Positions 26,822 to 33,992 of a DNA stretch of 64,000 nt are shown in pieces (within the stretch, counting starts at the first letter, position 1; every line of letters begins with the position of its first letter). The DNA is from Burkholderiales bacterium. GTDB taxonomy: Bacteria; Pseudomonadota; Gammaproteobacteria; Burkholderiales; Burkholderiaceae_C. A model generated the notes under the pieces. The model had not been told where the DNA came from, searched no databases, and was given only the letters and a program-made list of their open reading frames with translations. The stretch lies in the NCBI GenBank assembly GCA_028868995.1, contig JAGWTH010000002.1, positions 62,001-126,000 of the forward strand, given 5' to 3'. Both the position numbers and the translations under genes were made by a program.

Positions 26822-27771
26822 AAAAGCTCGGCGCATTCGCGCTGTCCATCTGCATCGCGGGGGCCGCCCTGGCCGCCTACCCGGAACGGGCGATCACGAT
26901 CGTGGTCCCGACGGCGCCCGGCGGCGGCAACGACGTGATGGCCCGCACGGTGGGACAGAAGATGTCGGCGCTGCTCGGCCAGCCGGTGATCGTGGAGAAC
27001 AAGGCCGGCGCCAACGGCGCCATCGCCAGCGAGTTCGTCGCCCGCGCGCCCGCCGACGGCTACACGCTGATGCTCGGGTACGTCGCCACCCACGCGATGA
27101 ACCCGGCACTGCAGAAGCTGCGTTACGACCCGGTGGCCGACTTCGCGCCGATCGGCCTGATCGCCACCTCGCAGACGCTCATGGTGGCCAACACGAAGGC
27201 AGGCATCCAGGGCGCGCAGGACCTCGTCGCGCAGCTGCGCGCCAAGCCGGACAAGTTCGCCTATGCGTCCGCCGGCAACGGGACGGCCCCGCACTTCGCG
27301 GCGGAGCTGTTCAAGATCAGCACGGGCGTGAGCATGCTGGGGGTGCCGTACAAGGGAGCGGCCCCCGCCGTCACGGACACCATCTCGGGCCAGACGCAGG
27401 TGATGTTCCCGAGCCTGTTCACCGCGCTGCCCTTCGTGAAGAGCGGCCAGCTCAAGGCCATCGGCGTTGCCGGCCCGAAGCGCTCGCCCCTGCTGCCCGA
27501 CGTGCCCACCCTGAAGGAGCAGGGCATCGAGGGCGTCGACGTGCAGCAGTGGTACGGCCTGTTCGCGCCCGCGCGCACGCCTCCCGAGATCGTCAACGCG
27601 CTCAACAAGGCGCTGAGGCAGGCGCTGGCCGACAAGGAGATCGCGCGGCGCCTGGCCGCGCACGGGGCCGACGCGGAGTCCAGCACGCCCGCGCAGTTCG
27701 GCGAACTCGTGAAGACCGAGCTCGCCAAGTGGCGCGGCGTGGTGCAGCGCGCGCAGATCCGGGTGGATTGA
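26818..27771 (+). CDS. Bug/TctC-type solute-binding protein
   Basis: 317 residues. The signal peptide MKKLGAFALSICIAGAALA is followed directly by the mature start AYPERAITIVVPTAPGGGND. VIVENKAGANGAIASE and VPYKGAAPAVTDTISGQTQV confirm the family. The ATG overlaps the PrpF stop by four bases, so the two are translationally coupled. That makes a tricarboxylate or unsaturated dicarboxylate the likely ligand, metabolised by the upstream isomerase. A deacetylase gene follows after 100 bases. Confidence 0.93.
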   Translation: MKKLGAFALSICIAGAALAAYPERAITIVVPTAPGGGNDVMARTVGQKMSALLGQPVIVENKAGANGAIASEFVARAPADGYTLMLGYVATHAMNPALQKLRYDPVADFAPIGLIATSQTLMVANTKAGIQGAQDLVAQLRAKPDKFAYASAGNGTAPHFAAELFKISTGVSMLGVPYKGAAPAVTDTISGQTQVMFPSLFTALPFVKSGQLKAIGVAGPKRSPLLPDVPTLKEQGIEGVDVQQWYGLFAPARTPPEIVNALNKALRQALADKEIARRLAAHGADAESSTPAQFGELVKTELAKWRGVVQRAQIRVD

Positions 27772-27871
27772 GGCGCCGGGCGTTGACAGCGGCGTCCGCC
27801 CGCTCCTAGCATCGACCGCATCGCGCGCCGGCGCTGTCCGAGGCGGCGCGATGTTCATGCGAGGAGACCGA

Positions 27872-28765
27872 ATGAGCACGAGCGAGATCGGGGCCAGTGT
27901 GCGCGGCCGGGTGGCTTACGAGCCCATTCACACGAGGCCGCCGCTCGCGCTGCCCGGCGGCGCGCGGGTGGCGGTGTGGACCATCGTCAACGTGGAGAAC
28001 TGGAGCCCGCAGGGCGCGATGCCGCGCGCCGTGCTGCCGCCGCCCATGGGGCAGCCGCTGCTGCCGGACGTCCCGAACTGGAGCTGGCACGAGTACGGCA
28101 TGCGCGTCGGCTTCTGGCGCTTCGTGGAGGCCCTGGGCTCGCGCGGACTGAAGGCGACCTTCGCCGTCAACGGCTCCGCGTGCTCGGTGTACCGGCAGGC
28201 GTGCGCCGCCGCCCGGGACGCCGGCTGGGAGTTCATGGGCCACGGCTTCGCGCAACGGCCCATGCACAAGGTCGAGGACCAGGCCGCGGCGATCGCCGAC
28301 ACGATGAAGGCGATCGGCGACTTCACCGGCCGCAAGCCCCGCGGCTGGGAGAGCCCCGGCCTCACCGAGACGGACGAAACGATCGACCTGCTGGCCGAGG
28401 CGGGCGTCGAATACGTCGCGGACTGGGTTCTGGACGACCAGCCCGTGCCGATCCGCACCCGCGCGGGCGAGGTCGTCTCGGTGCCGTACACGGTGGAGAT
28501 CAACGACGTGGTGATCAGCGCGGTGCAGCAGCAGCCCTCGGACGAGATCCTGCGCCGCGGCCGCGACCAGTTCGACCGCCTCTACCTGGAAGGCGCGCAG
28601 TCGGCCCGGGTGATGGCAATCTCGATCCATCCCTATCTCACGGGCGTGCCGCACCGCATCAAGTACCTGGAGGCGCTGTACGACTACATCCTCGGGCACG
28701 AGGGGGTCGTGATGTGGACCGGGGAGCAGATCCTCGACTGGTACAGGTCGGCGCGCGTCCGCTGA
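27872..28765 (+). CDS. Polysaccharide deacetylase (NodB/PuuE-like) family protein
   Basis: 297 residues with no signal peptide. The barrel elements GLKATFAVNGSACSVYR, AGWEFMGHGFAQRPMH, PRGWESPGLTETDETIDLLAEAG and ISIHPYLTGVPHR are those of the carbohydrate-esterase 4/allantoinase PuuE-like group, cytoplasmic metal-dependent amidohydrolases. GAGGAG stands seven bases before the ATG and decides the start. The role may be hydrolysis of an amide or ureide rather than of a polysaccharide, because the protein is not secreted. It is loosely linked to the PrpF-Bug operon. Confidence 0.82.
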   Translation: MSTSEIGASVRGRVAYEPIHTRPPLALPGGARVAVWTIVNVENWSPQGAMPRAVLPPPMGQPLLPDVPNWSWHEYGMRVGFWRFVEALGSRGLKATFAVNGSACSVYRQACAAARDAGWEFMGHGFAQRPMHKVEDQAAAIADTMKAIGDFTGRKPRGWESPGLTETDETIDLLAEAGVEYVADWVLDDQPVPIRTRAGEVVSVPYTVEINDVVISAVQQQPSDEILRRGRDQFDRLYLEGAQSARVMAISIHPYLTGVPHRIKYLEALYDYILGHEGVVMWTGEQILDWYRSARVR

Positions 28766-28776
28766 ATCCCGGCGCC

Positions 28777-29682
28777 TCAGCTCCCGCGCGGCGACTCCAC
28801 GCGGGGCACGTCGACGCGGGTCCGGGCGCCCCGCAGCAGGGCCAGCCCCGCCGCCACGAGCAGCACGATGCCCGCCAGCGCCATCGCGTTCGGCACGTTG
28901 CCCCAGACGAGGTAGCCCAGGGCGAGGGCCACCAGCAGGCCGGAGTAGCGGAAGGGCGCGACGACGCTCATTTCGCCGTGCCGCATGGCCGCGGCGATCA
29001 GGAAATTGCCGGCGCTGAGGATGGCGGCCGCGCCGGCCAGCAGCGCCAGGGGCGGCCAGGCCAGGGGATGCCAGGGCTGCATCAGGCTCCAGCCGCCGGC
29101 CAGCAGCGTCACGGCGATCGAGGTGCCGAGGGTGATGACGAGCACGGGGATGCCCCGGGCGATGGTGCGCGTCAGCACGTCCCGGCTCGCGTTCAGGAAG
29201 GATGCCAGCACGCACAGCAGCGCCCAGGCGTTGAAGCCCTCGCCGCGGGGCTGCACGACCAGCAGCACGCCCAGGAAGCCCGTGCCCACGGCCAGCCAGC
29301 GGCGCGCCGCCACGCGTTCACCGAACAGCGCGATGGCGTACAGCGTGACGAACAGCGGTGCGGCCATGTTGATGGCCGTCGTGTTCGCCAGCGGCAGGTG
29401 GAACAGCGACAGCAGGTACGCGATCGTCGCGACCCCGTCCACGGCCGCCCGCAGCAGCACCCGACCATCCAGCAGCCGGGGCAGGTGGCGCGCGCCGCCG
29501 GTGGCCCAGATCACCGCGAGCAGCAGGGCGATCGAGATCAGGCCGCGCACGAAGATCAATTGCGCGGCCGGCAGCGATTCGCTGACGACTTTCACGAGCG
29601 CGTCGCTGCAGGCGAGGCTCGCCATCGCGGACGCCATGGCCGCCACGCCGCGGCGGTTGCTGTCGGGGGTTGGGGGATTCAC
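28777..29682 (-). CDS. EamA/DMT-superfamily exporter
   Basis: 301 residues with ten hydrophobic segments arranged as two EamA repeats (first near residues 14-135, second near 150-285). GMASAMASLACSDALVKVVS and GNFLIAAAMRHGEMSVVAPFRYSGLLVALALGY are typical of RhaT/YdcZ-like drug/metabolite transporters, which usually export amino acids or other metabolites across the inner membrane. It ends in a polar tail. It is convergent with the deacetylase gene, with only 11 bases between stops. Confidence 0.9.
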   Translation of the reverse strand: MNPPTPDSNRRGVAAMASAMASLACSDALVKVVSESLPAAQLIFVRGLISIALLLAVIWATGGARHLPRLLDGRVLLRAAVDGVATIAYLLSLFHLPLANTTAINMAAPLFVTLYAIALFGERVAARRWLAVGTGFLGVLLVVQPRGEGFNAWALLCVLASFLNASRDVLTRTIARGIPVLVITLGTSIAVTLLAGGWSLMQPWHPLAWPPLALLAGAAAILSAGNFLIAAAMRHGEMSVVAPFRYSGLLVALALGYLVWGNVPNAMALAGIVLLVAAGLALLRGARTRVDVPRVESPRGS

Positions 29683-29786
29683 GCAGTCCGATCGGGATGA
29701 GCCCGGCGCGGAGCTTACAGCCCGGCTCGCGGGGGGTGGAAGTCGGGTACGCTTTGCCCTCCTGTTCCGTTCGAGAGGGCCCGGCC

Positions 29787-30158
29787 ATGAGCATTCCCGT
29801 CGATTTGCCCGGACTGGCGGAGGTCATGGGGCGCTACCGCTTCGCCTACCTGCTGACGTCCAACGAGCGCGGCGCACCGCATGCGGTGGCAGTGACACCG
29901 GTGCTGCAAGGCGGCGAGCTGCTCGTGCACGAGACCGGGCGCCGCACCCGGGACAACGCCCTGCAGCGGCCGGACGTGGCCCTAGTGTGGCCGCCGCAGT
30001 CGGAGTCGGACTATTCCCTGATCGTCGACGGGCGGGCCGAAGCGGCAGGCGGCGCTTTGCGCATCACGCCGACCCGCGCGGTGCTGCACCGGCCCGCACC
30101 GCCGCGCGAACCTGCCGCACCGGGCGCCTGCGGCTCCGACTGCGTGGAAATCGCCTGA
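29787..30158 (+). CDS. Pyridoxamine 5'-phosphate oxidase-like protein
   Basis: 123 residues, a single small split-barrel. MGRYRFAYLLTSNERGAPHAVAVTPVLQGGELLVHETGRRTRDN and VALVWPPQSESDYSLIVDGRAE match the flavin-binding PNPOx-like family. Related small proteins bind FMN, F420 or haem; the ligand here is unknown. A longer in-frame start is in the track, but MSIPVDLPGLAEV begins the domain. The C-terminal CGSDCVEIA with paired Cys is unusual. Confidence 0.82.
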   Translation: MSIPVDLPGLAEVMGRYRFAYLLTSNERGAPHAVAVTPVLQGGELLVHETGRRTRDNALQRPDVALVWPPQSESDYSLIVDGRAEAAGGALRITPTRAVLHRPAPPREPAAPGACGSDCVEIA

Positions 30159-30266
30159 GCCGCACCCCGGGCGCAGTCCCGCGGACCGGGTCGTCGCCGA
30201 TCGCCCCGCCGCCGGCCGCCGCCGGCCCCCGCCTGCTACATTGCCTCGATCTCACAAGGAGTCACC

Positions 30267-30410
30267 ATGCCCAAAGGCGAGCAACGCAGCAACAAGATGG
30301 TCAAGAAGCCGAAGAAGGACACCTCTCCTCCCAAGGAGGGCTCGTCCGACCGGCCGATGCCGCCCACCACGACGGTGCTGCCGAAAGGCAAGCTGAAGAA
30401 CAAGGGCTGA
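30267..30410 (+). CDS. Small Lys-rich conserved protein (47 aa)
   Basis: An ORF below the track's length limit: MPKGEQRSNKMVKKPKKDTS ... LPKGKLKNKG. It is strongly basic, rich in Lys and Pro, and probably disordered, with AAGGAG eight bases before the ATG. Short proteins beginning MPKG-Q-R-NKE-KKPKK recur as hypotheticals in Proteobacteria, as far as I recall. The function is unknown; the composition suggests nucleic-acid or ribosome contact. Confidence 0.7.
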   Translation: MPKGEQRSNKMVKKPKKDTSPPKEGSSDRPMPPTTTVLPKGKLKNKG

Positions 30411-30440
30411 CCTCGGGAATTCCCCGCGCGCGACCTTCCC

Positions 30441-30743
30441 ATGTCCCTCATCCTCTCCCACCCGATCCTGGACGAGCTCCTGCAGCGCCACCGGATCAAG
30501 TCCAATGACCTGGCCGGCATCGACAAGCTGTTCGGAGGCGCCGACGGCTACTATTGGTACCACACGCTGCGGCACATGTGCCCCAGGAATGAAGTGATCA
30601 CCTGGCCCGACGAGGAGGCCATGCGCGCGGCGGTGCAGAACCACGAGAACGAGACGGCCGCGGAGGACGAGGTGAAGCCGCAGGTCCTCGGCGACGTGCA
30701 CGTGGCCGCCATCGCCCGGCTGCTGGCAGCGCCCGGCGGATGA
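30441..30743 (+). CDS. Hypothetical protein (100 aa)
   Basis: 100 residues, no signal peptide. MSLILSHPILDELLQRHRIKSNDLAGIDKLFGG is followed by a hydrophilic, acidic helix-rich part (PDEEAMRAAVQNHENETAAEDEV). I do not recognise a family. The stop overlaps the next gene's ATG by four bases, so it is translationally coupled to the pseudouridine-synthase-like protein. No Shine-Dalgarno is obvious, so the start is uncertain. Confidence 0.6.
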   Translation: MSLILSHPILDELLQRHRIKSNDLAGIDKLFGGADGYYWYHTLRHMCPRNEVITWPDEEAMRAAVQNHENETAAEDEVKPQVLGDVHVAAIARLLAAPGG

Positions 30744-31495
30744 GGGAGCCCGGCTCGGGCGCGCCGCCCGCCGCGCCGGCCCCCGGCGAGGCCCGGCGCC
30801 TGTCCAAGGTGGTCGCGGCCCTGGTGCCCTGCTCGCGCCGCGAGGCGGAGCAGTACATCGCCGAAGGCTGGGTGCGTGTGGACGGTCAGGGCGTGGCCGA
30901 GCCGCAGGTGCGCGTCACCGCGGACCAGCGCGTCGAGGTCGATCCGCGGGCGCGCCTGCAGCCCGCCGTGCCGGCCACGTTCCTGGTCCACAAGCCGGCG
31001 GGCATGGATCCGGAGGCGGTCAGCCAGCTGCTCACGGAGGCCGGCCACTGGGGCGGGGACACCTCAGGCATCCGCCGCAGCAGGACCCACCAGGCCGGGC
31101 TGCAGGCACTGCTGCCGCTGCCGGCGCAGGCGAGCGGGCTGTGCGTCCTCAGCCAGGACTTTCGGGTGGTGCGCAAGCTGACCGAGGACGCGGCGTTCGT
31201 CGAGCAGGAACTCGTCGCCGAAGTGCAGGGAACGATCGCGCCCGACGGCCTGGCGCGCCTGGGCCGGGGGCTGGTGCGGAACGGTCGGCCGCTGCCGCCG
31301 GCGCGGGTGAGCTGGCAGAGCGAGACGCGCCTGCGCTTCGCCGTGAAGGGCATCGATCCGGACTGGATCGCGTGGATGTGCGCGCAGGTCGGCCTGGAAC
31401 TGGTCGCGCTGCGGCGCATCCGCATCGGGCGCATCCCGATGGCGGCCCTGCCGCCGGGACAGTGGCGCTACCTGCCCGCGGGCGAGCGGTTCTGA
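30740..31495 (+). CDS. RsuA/RluF-like pseudouridine synthase homologue, active site degenerate
   Basis: 251 residues. An S4 RNA-binding domain is clear at residues 20-70 (LSKVVAALVPCSRREAEQYIAEGWVRVDG), followed by the family's VHKPAGM strand. The catalytic motif that normally reads GRLDxxTxGL is PLPAQASGL here, so the catalytic Asp is Pro. The later NRQIRRM helix is replaced by DPDWIAWM. Family length and order are otherwise kept. It is probably an RNA-binding protein derived from a 16S or 23S pseudouridine synthase rather than an active enzyme. It is coupled to the 100-residue gene upstream. Confidence 0.85.
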   Translation: MREPGSGAPPAAPAPGEARRLSKVVAALVPCSRREAEQYIAEGWVRVDGQGVAEPQVRVTADQRVEVDPRARLQPAVPATFLVHKPAGMDPEAVSQLLTEAGHWGGDTSGIRRSRTHQAGLQALLPLPAQASGLCVLSQDFRVVRKLTEDAAFVEQELVAEVQGTIAPDGLARLGRGLVRNGRPLPPARVSWQSETRLRFAVKGIDPDWIAWMCAQVGLELVALRRIRIGRIPMAALPPGQWRYLPAGERF

Positions 31496-31564
31496 CGAAG
31501 GTGGCAGGCGCCGCCAGCCCGGCCCGGCCTGCCGACCCCTGTCGACCCTTTGTCCCGCGCCGGG

Positions 31565-32530
31565 TCAATCCAGCAGGACGCCCGCGCCTTTCACGACCGC
31601 CCAGCGGCGCAGATCCGCGGCCTGGGCGGTGGCCAGCTCGGACGCCGTCGATCCGACCGGTTCGAAACCGGCGCTGCTGACTTTCTCGCGCATCCGGGGA
31701 TCGTGGAGCGCCCTCGCGACGGCTTGTTCCAGCGTCGCCTGCTCGGGGGCGGCCAGCCCCGCGGGCGCGTACATCGCAAACCAGCCGTCCGCCTGCATGT
31801 CCACGCCCGCTTCCTTCAGGGTGGGAACATCGGGGACCTGGGGATCCCGCTGGTCGCCCATCACCGCGAGGATGTGGACTTTCCCGGCACGGTGGAAGGG
31901 GGCCGTCTCGCTGACCACGTCGAACTTGTAGTTGATCACGCCGCCGAGAAGCGCATTGTTGGCGGGACCCCCACCCTGGAAGGGGATGTGCTGCAGCGGC
32001 ACACCGGTCGTGTGCGAAAACATGACGCCCAGGAGGTGCGGCAAGGTCCCCTGCCCGGGACTGCCGTAGGTGCCGGTGCGCGGGTCGGCCTTGACCTTGG
32101 CGATCATCTCCGAAACAGTCCTGGCGCCGCTGCCCGGTCCTGCGACCACGCCGAACTGGAAGCGTGCGATCAGGGATACCGGGGTGAAGTCCTTGACCGG
32201 GTCGTAGTCCAGTTTGCGATAGATGTAGGGAAACAGGACCATGGGCCCGTTGGGCATGATGATCACTGTCCGACCGTCCGCTTTGGCATGCATCAGCGCA
32301 CGGATGGCGATGCGGCCGGCGGCCCCGGGACGATTCTCCACGACGACGGGCGAAAAGTCGTTGCGCAGTCCGTCGGCGACCAGGCGCGAGATGGTGTCGG
32401 CGGAGCCGCCGGGGGGAAAGCCGACGATGATGGTCAGGGGCTGCTTCTCCTTCGCATGGGCGGGCAGCGCCGGAAGGCCGGTCAGGGCACTGGCGGCCAG
32501 TGCGGCGAGGAGCAAGGATCGTCGGTACAT
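31565..32530 (-). CDS. Bug/TctC-type solute-binding protein
   Basis: 321 residues. Signal peptide MYRRSLLLAALAASALTGLPALPAHA, then KEKQPLTIIVGFPPGGSADTISR. VVVENRPGAAGRIAIRAL and IPFQGGGPANNALLGGVINY identify the Bug family. Periplasmic binding of a carboxylate is expected. No membrane partner is adjacent. A MarR gene lies upstream on the same strand, and a near-perfect inverted repeat stands about 55 bases before the start codon. Confidence 0.92.
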   Translation of the reverse strand: MYRRSLLLAALAASALTGLPALPAHAKEKQPLTIIVGFPPGGSADTISRLVADGLRNDFSPVVVENRPGAAGRIAIRALMHAKADGRTVIIMPNGPMVLFPYIYRKLDYDPVKDFTPVSLIARFQFGVVAGPGSGARTVSEMIAKVKADPRTGTYGSPGQGTLPHLLGVMFSHTTGVPLQHIPFQGGGPANNALLGGVINYKFDVVSETAPFHRAGKVHILAVMGDQRDPQVPDVPTLKEAGVDMQADGWFAMYAPAGLAAPEQATLEQAVARALHDPRMREKVSSAGFEPVGSTASELATAQAADLRRWAVVKGAGVLLD

Positions 32531-32582
32531 GCAGAACTCCGAAGGGGTGAGACCGGCCCGATGCTAGGGAACCGCTGTCCCA

Positions 32583-32598
32583 TTGTTGAAAACAACGA
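32583..32598. promoter_or_regulatory. MarR-type inverted repeat upstream of Bug gene
   Basis: TTGTTGAAAACAACGA contains the perfect repeat GTTG-AAAA-CAAC, extended by one more pair with a mismatch. It lies between the MarR gene and the Bug gene, about 55 bases upstream of the Bug ATG, where a repressor site would overlap the promoter. MarR binding is inferred from position and symmetry. Confidence 0.45.
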
Positions 32599-32681
32599 AG
32601 GCCCTGGAAAACCCTGATCGGGTCTGCAGATCGTCGAACAGGTGCTTCGGCCGGACCACGCTCCGATCGTGCCGCGCCGCC

Positions 32682-33200
32682 TCAGCGGGGGCGGGCTCTT
32701 GCGCCGAGACGGCGCAGCGCCTTGGGAACCTCGATATCCATCGAAAGCCTCTCCGCGCGCTTGTGGATCACCTGCAGCGCCTCGTCCAGCACGGCGAGCT
32801 GATTCGCGTCCAGGTCCTGGAGCAGCTTCGCGTTGATCTGCGACGTCAGCGGAAACAGCTCGGCGTGCAGGGCGGCTCCGGCTTCCGTGAGGGTCACGAT
32901 CAGCCGCCGGGAGGCACCGCGTCTCTTCTCGACCAGCCGCTTGTTCGCGAGCGAGGTGACTGCGCGCGACAGCCGCGCCTTGTCCAGCTCCGCCCGCGCG
33001 ACGAGTTCGGTCCACGTCAGGGACGCCTGCGGAGCGAGCAGTGCGATCACCATCCATTCGCGTCGCGTGATGCCGAAACGCCCTTCGCAGAGCCGCGTCA
33101 CCAGGCTGCCGCCCAGCGACAGGACCCTGCTCAGGCGGAACAGGAGCAATGAACGGATCTCTTCAGGGTGCGCGAGAGGCGAGTCGGCCACGCCCGGCAT
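32682..33200 (-). CDS. MarR-family transcriptional regulator
   Basis: 172 residues. The winged helix is visible as EGRFGITRREWMVIALLAPQASLTWTELVARAELDKARLSRAVTSLANKRLVEKRRGASRRLIVTLTEAG. Helices before and after form the dimer region (LLLFRLSRVLSLGG and FPLTSQINAKLLQDLDANQ). MarR proteins usually repress nearby genes until a phenolic or carboxylate ligand binds; the Bug gene downstream is the obvious target. No catabolic enzyme gene is next to it. Confidence 0.92.
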   Translation of the reverse strand: MPGVADSPLAHPEEIRSLLLFRLSRVLSLGGSLVTRLCEGRFGITRREWMVIALLAPQASLTWTELVARAELDKARLSRAVTSLANKRLVEKRRGASRRLIVTLTEAGAALHAELFPLTSQINAKLLQDLDANQLAVLDEALQVIHKRAERLSMDIEVPKALRRLGARARPR

Positions 33201-33216
33201 TGTCCGACATCGGGCG

Positions 33217-33444
33217 TCAGGGCGAGCGGTGCAGCCGCGGCGCCGACAGCGCCTGGAGGCTGTCGGCGACCGCCGCGTCCACGTCCTTCCATCGGCCCGC
33301 CAGCCGCTCCTTCGCGAGGGCCTTCTCCAGTGCCCGAAGGTCCTTCACGCTGGGGGCGACCTTGATCTGGGCGATCGCCGCCGCCGGATTGCCGGCACGC
33401 AGCAGCGCGATCACCTTGTCGGGCCAGGGGCTGGGTCGTGCCAA
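33217..33444 (-). CDS. Small hypothetical protein with TTG start
   Basis: 75 residues starting at TTG 33444 (MARPSPWPDKVIALLRAGN), with AAGGA seven bases upstream. The track lists only a longer frame that runs antisense through arfB; the piece from here on is protein-like. PDKVIALLRAGNPAAAIAQIKVAPSVKDLRALEKAL resembles the C-terminal helical motif of ribosomal protein L7/L12 and related small hypotheticals. It is divergent from arfB. No function can be stated. Confidence 0.6.
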   Translation of the reverse strand: MARPSPWPDKVIALLRAGNPAAAIAQIKVAPSVKDLRALEKALAKERLAGRWKDVDAAVADSLQALSAPRLHRSP

Positions 33445-33517
33445 GAGGGTTTCCTTGCTGGGGGATACCGCATTTTCCGCCTTTGCGACCTCGGCGTGCG
33501 GCCAGCGACAATCCGGC

Positions 33518-33916
33518 ATGCCTTCCCGGATCCGCGAGGACGAAGTCGAATGGACCGCCGTGCGCTCGCAGGGCCCGGGCGGGCAGAACGTCAACAAGGT
33601 CTCCAGCGCGGTGCACCTGCGCTTCGACATCCGCGCGTCCTCGCTGCCGCCCGAGGTGAAGGAGCGACTGCTGGCCCTGCCGGGCCGCCGCGTGACCAAG
33701 GAGGGGGTCCTCGTCCTCAAGGCGCAGTCCGCGCGCACCCAGGAGCAGAACCGTGCCCTGGCCCTGGCACGCCTGGAGGAGCTCGTGGAGCAGGCTTCGC
33801 AGGTGCAGGCCGTCCGGCGGCCGACGAAGCCGACCTACGGCTCGAAGCAGCGCCGGCTGCAGGGCAAGGCGATCCGGTCGCAGGTGAAGGCGGGGCGGGG
33901 CAGGGTGCACGAGTAG
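33518..33916 (+). CDS. arfB: Alternative ribosome-rescue peptidyl-tRNA hydrolase
   Basis: 132 residues, close to E. coli ArfB (YaeJ). The catalytic GGQ sits in VRSQGPGGQNVNKVSS near residue 22, and the C-terminus is the basic tail that enters the mRNA channel (RPTKPTYGSKQRRLQGKAIRSQ). The protein hydrolyses peptidyl-tRNA on ribosomes stalled without a stop codon. The start is MPSRIREDEVEW; the 255-residue track frame adds non-coding sequence. The neighbouring genes are unrelated. Confidence 0.95.
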   Translation: MPSRIREDEVEWTAVRSQGPGGQNVNKVSSAVHLRFDIRASSLPPEVKERLLALPGRRVTKEGVLVLKAQSARTQEQNRALALARLEELVEQASQVQAVRRPTKPTYGSKQRRLQGKAIRSQVKAGRGRVHE

Positions 33917-33992
33917 ACCCCCGGAATTTTTCTTCCGCCCCCGGAAGACACTCTCCCTGGCGCCCTGGGGCGCGCGCTCGCAAGATGGGCGC

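Noticed and set aside
33149-33517. N-terminal extension of arfB in the track
   Set aside because: The first 123 residues match no known ArfB, overlap the divergent TTG-start gene and lack a ribosome-binding site.
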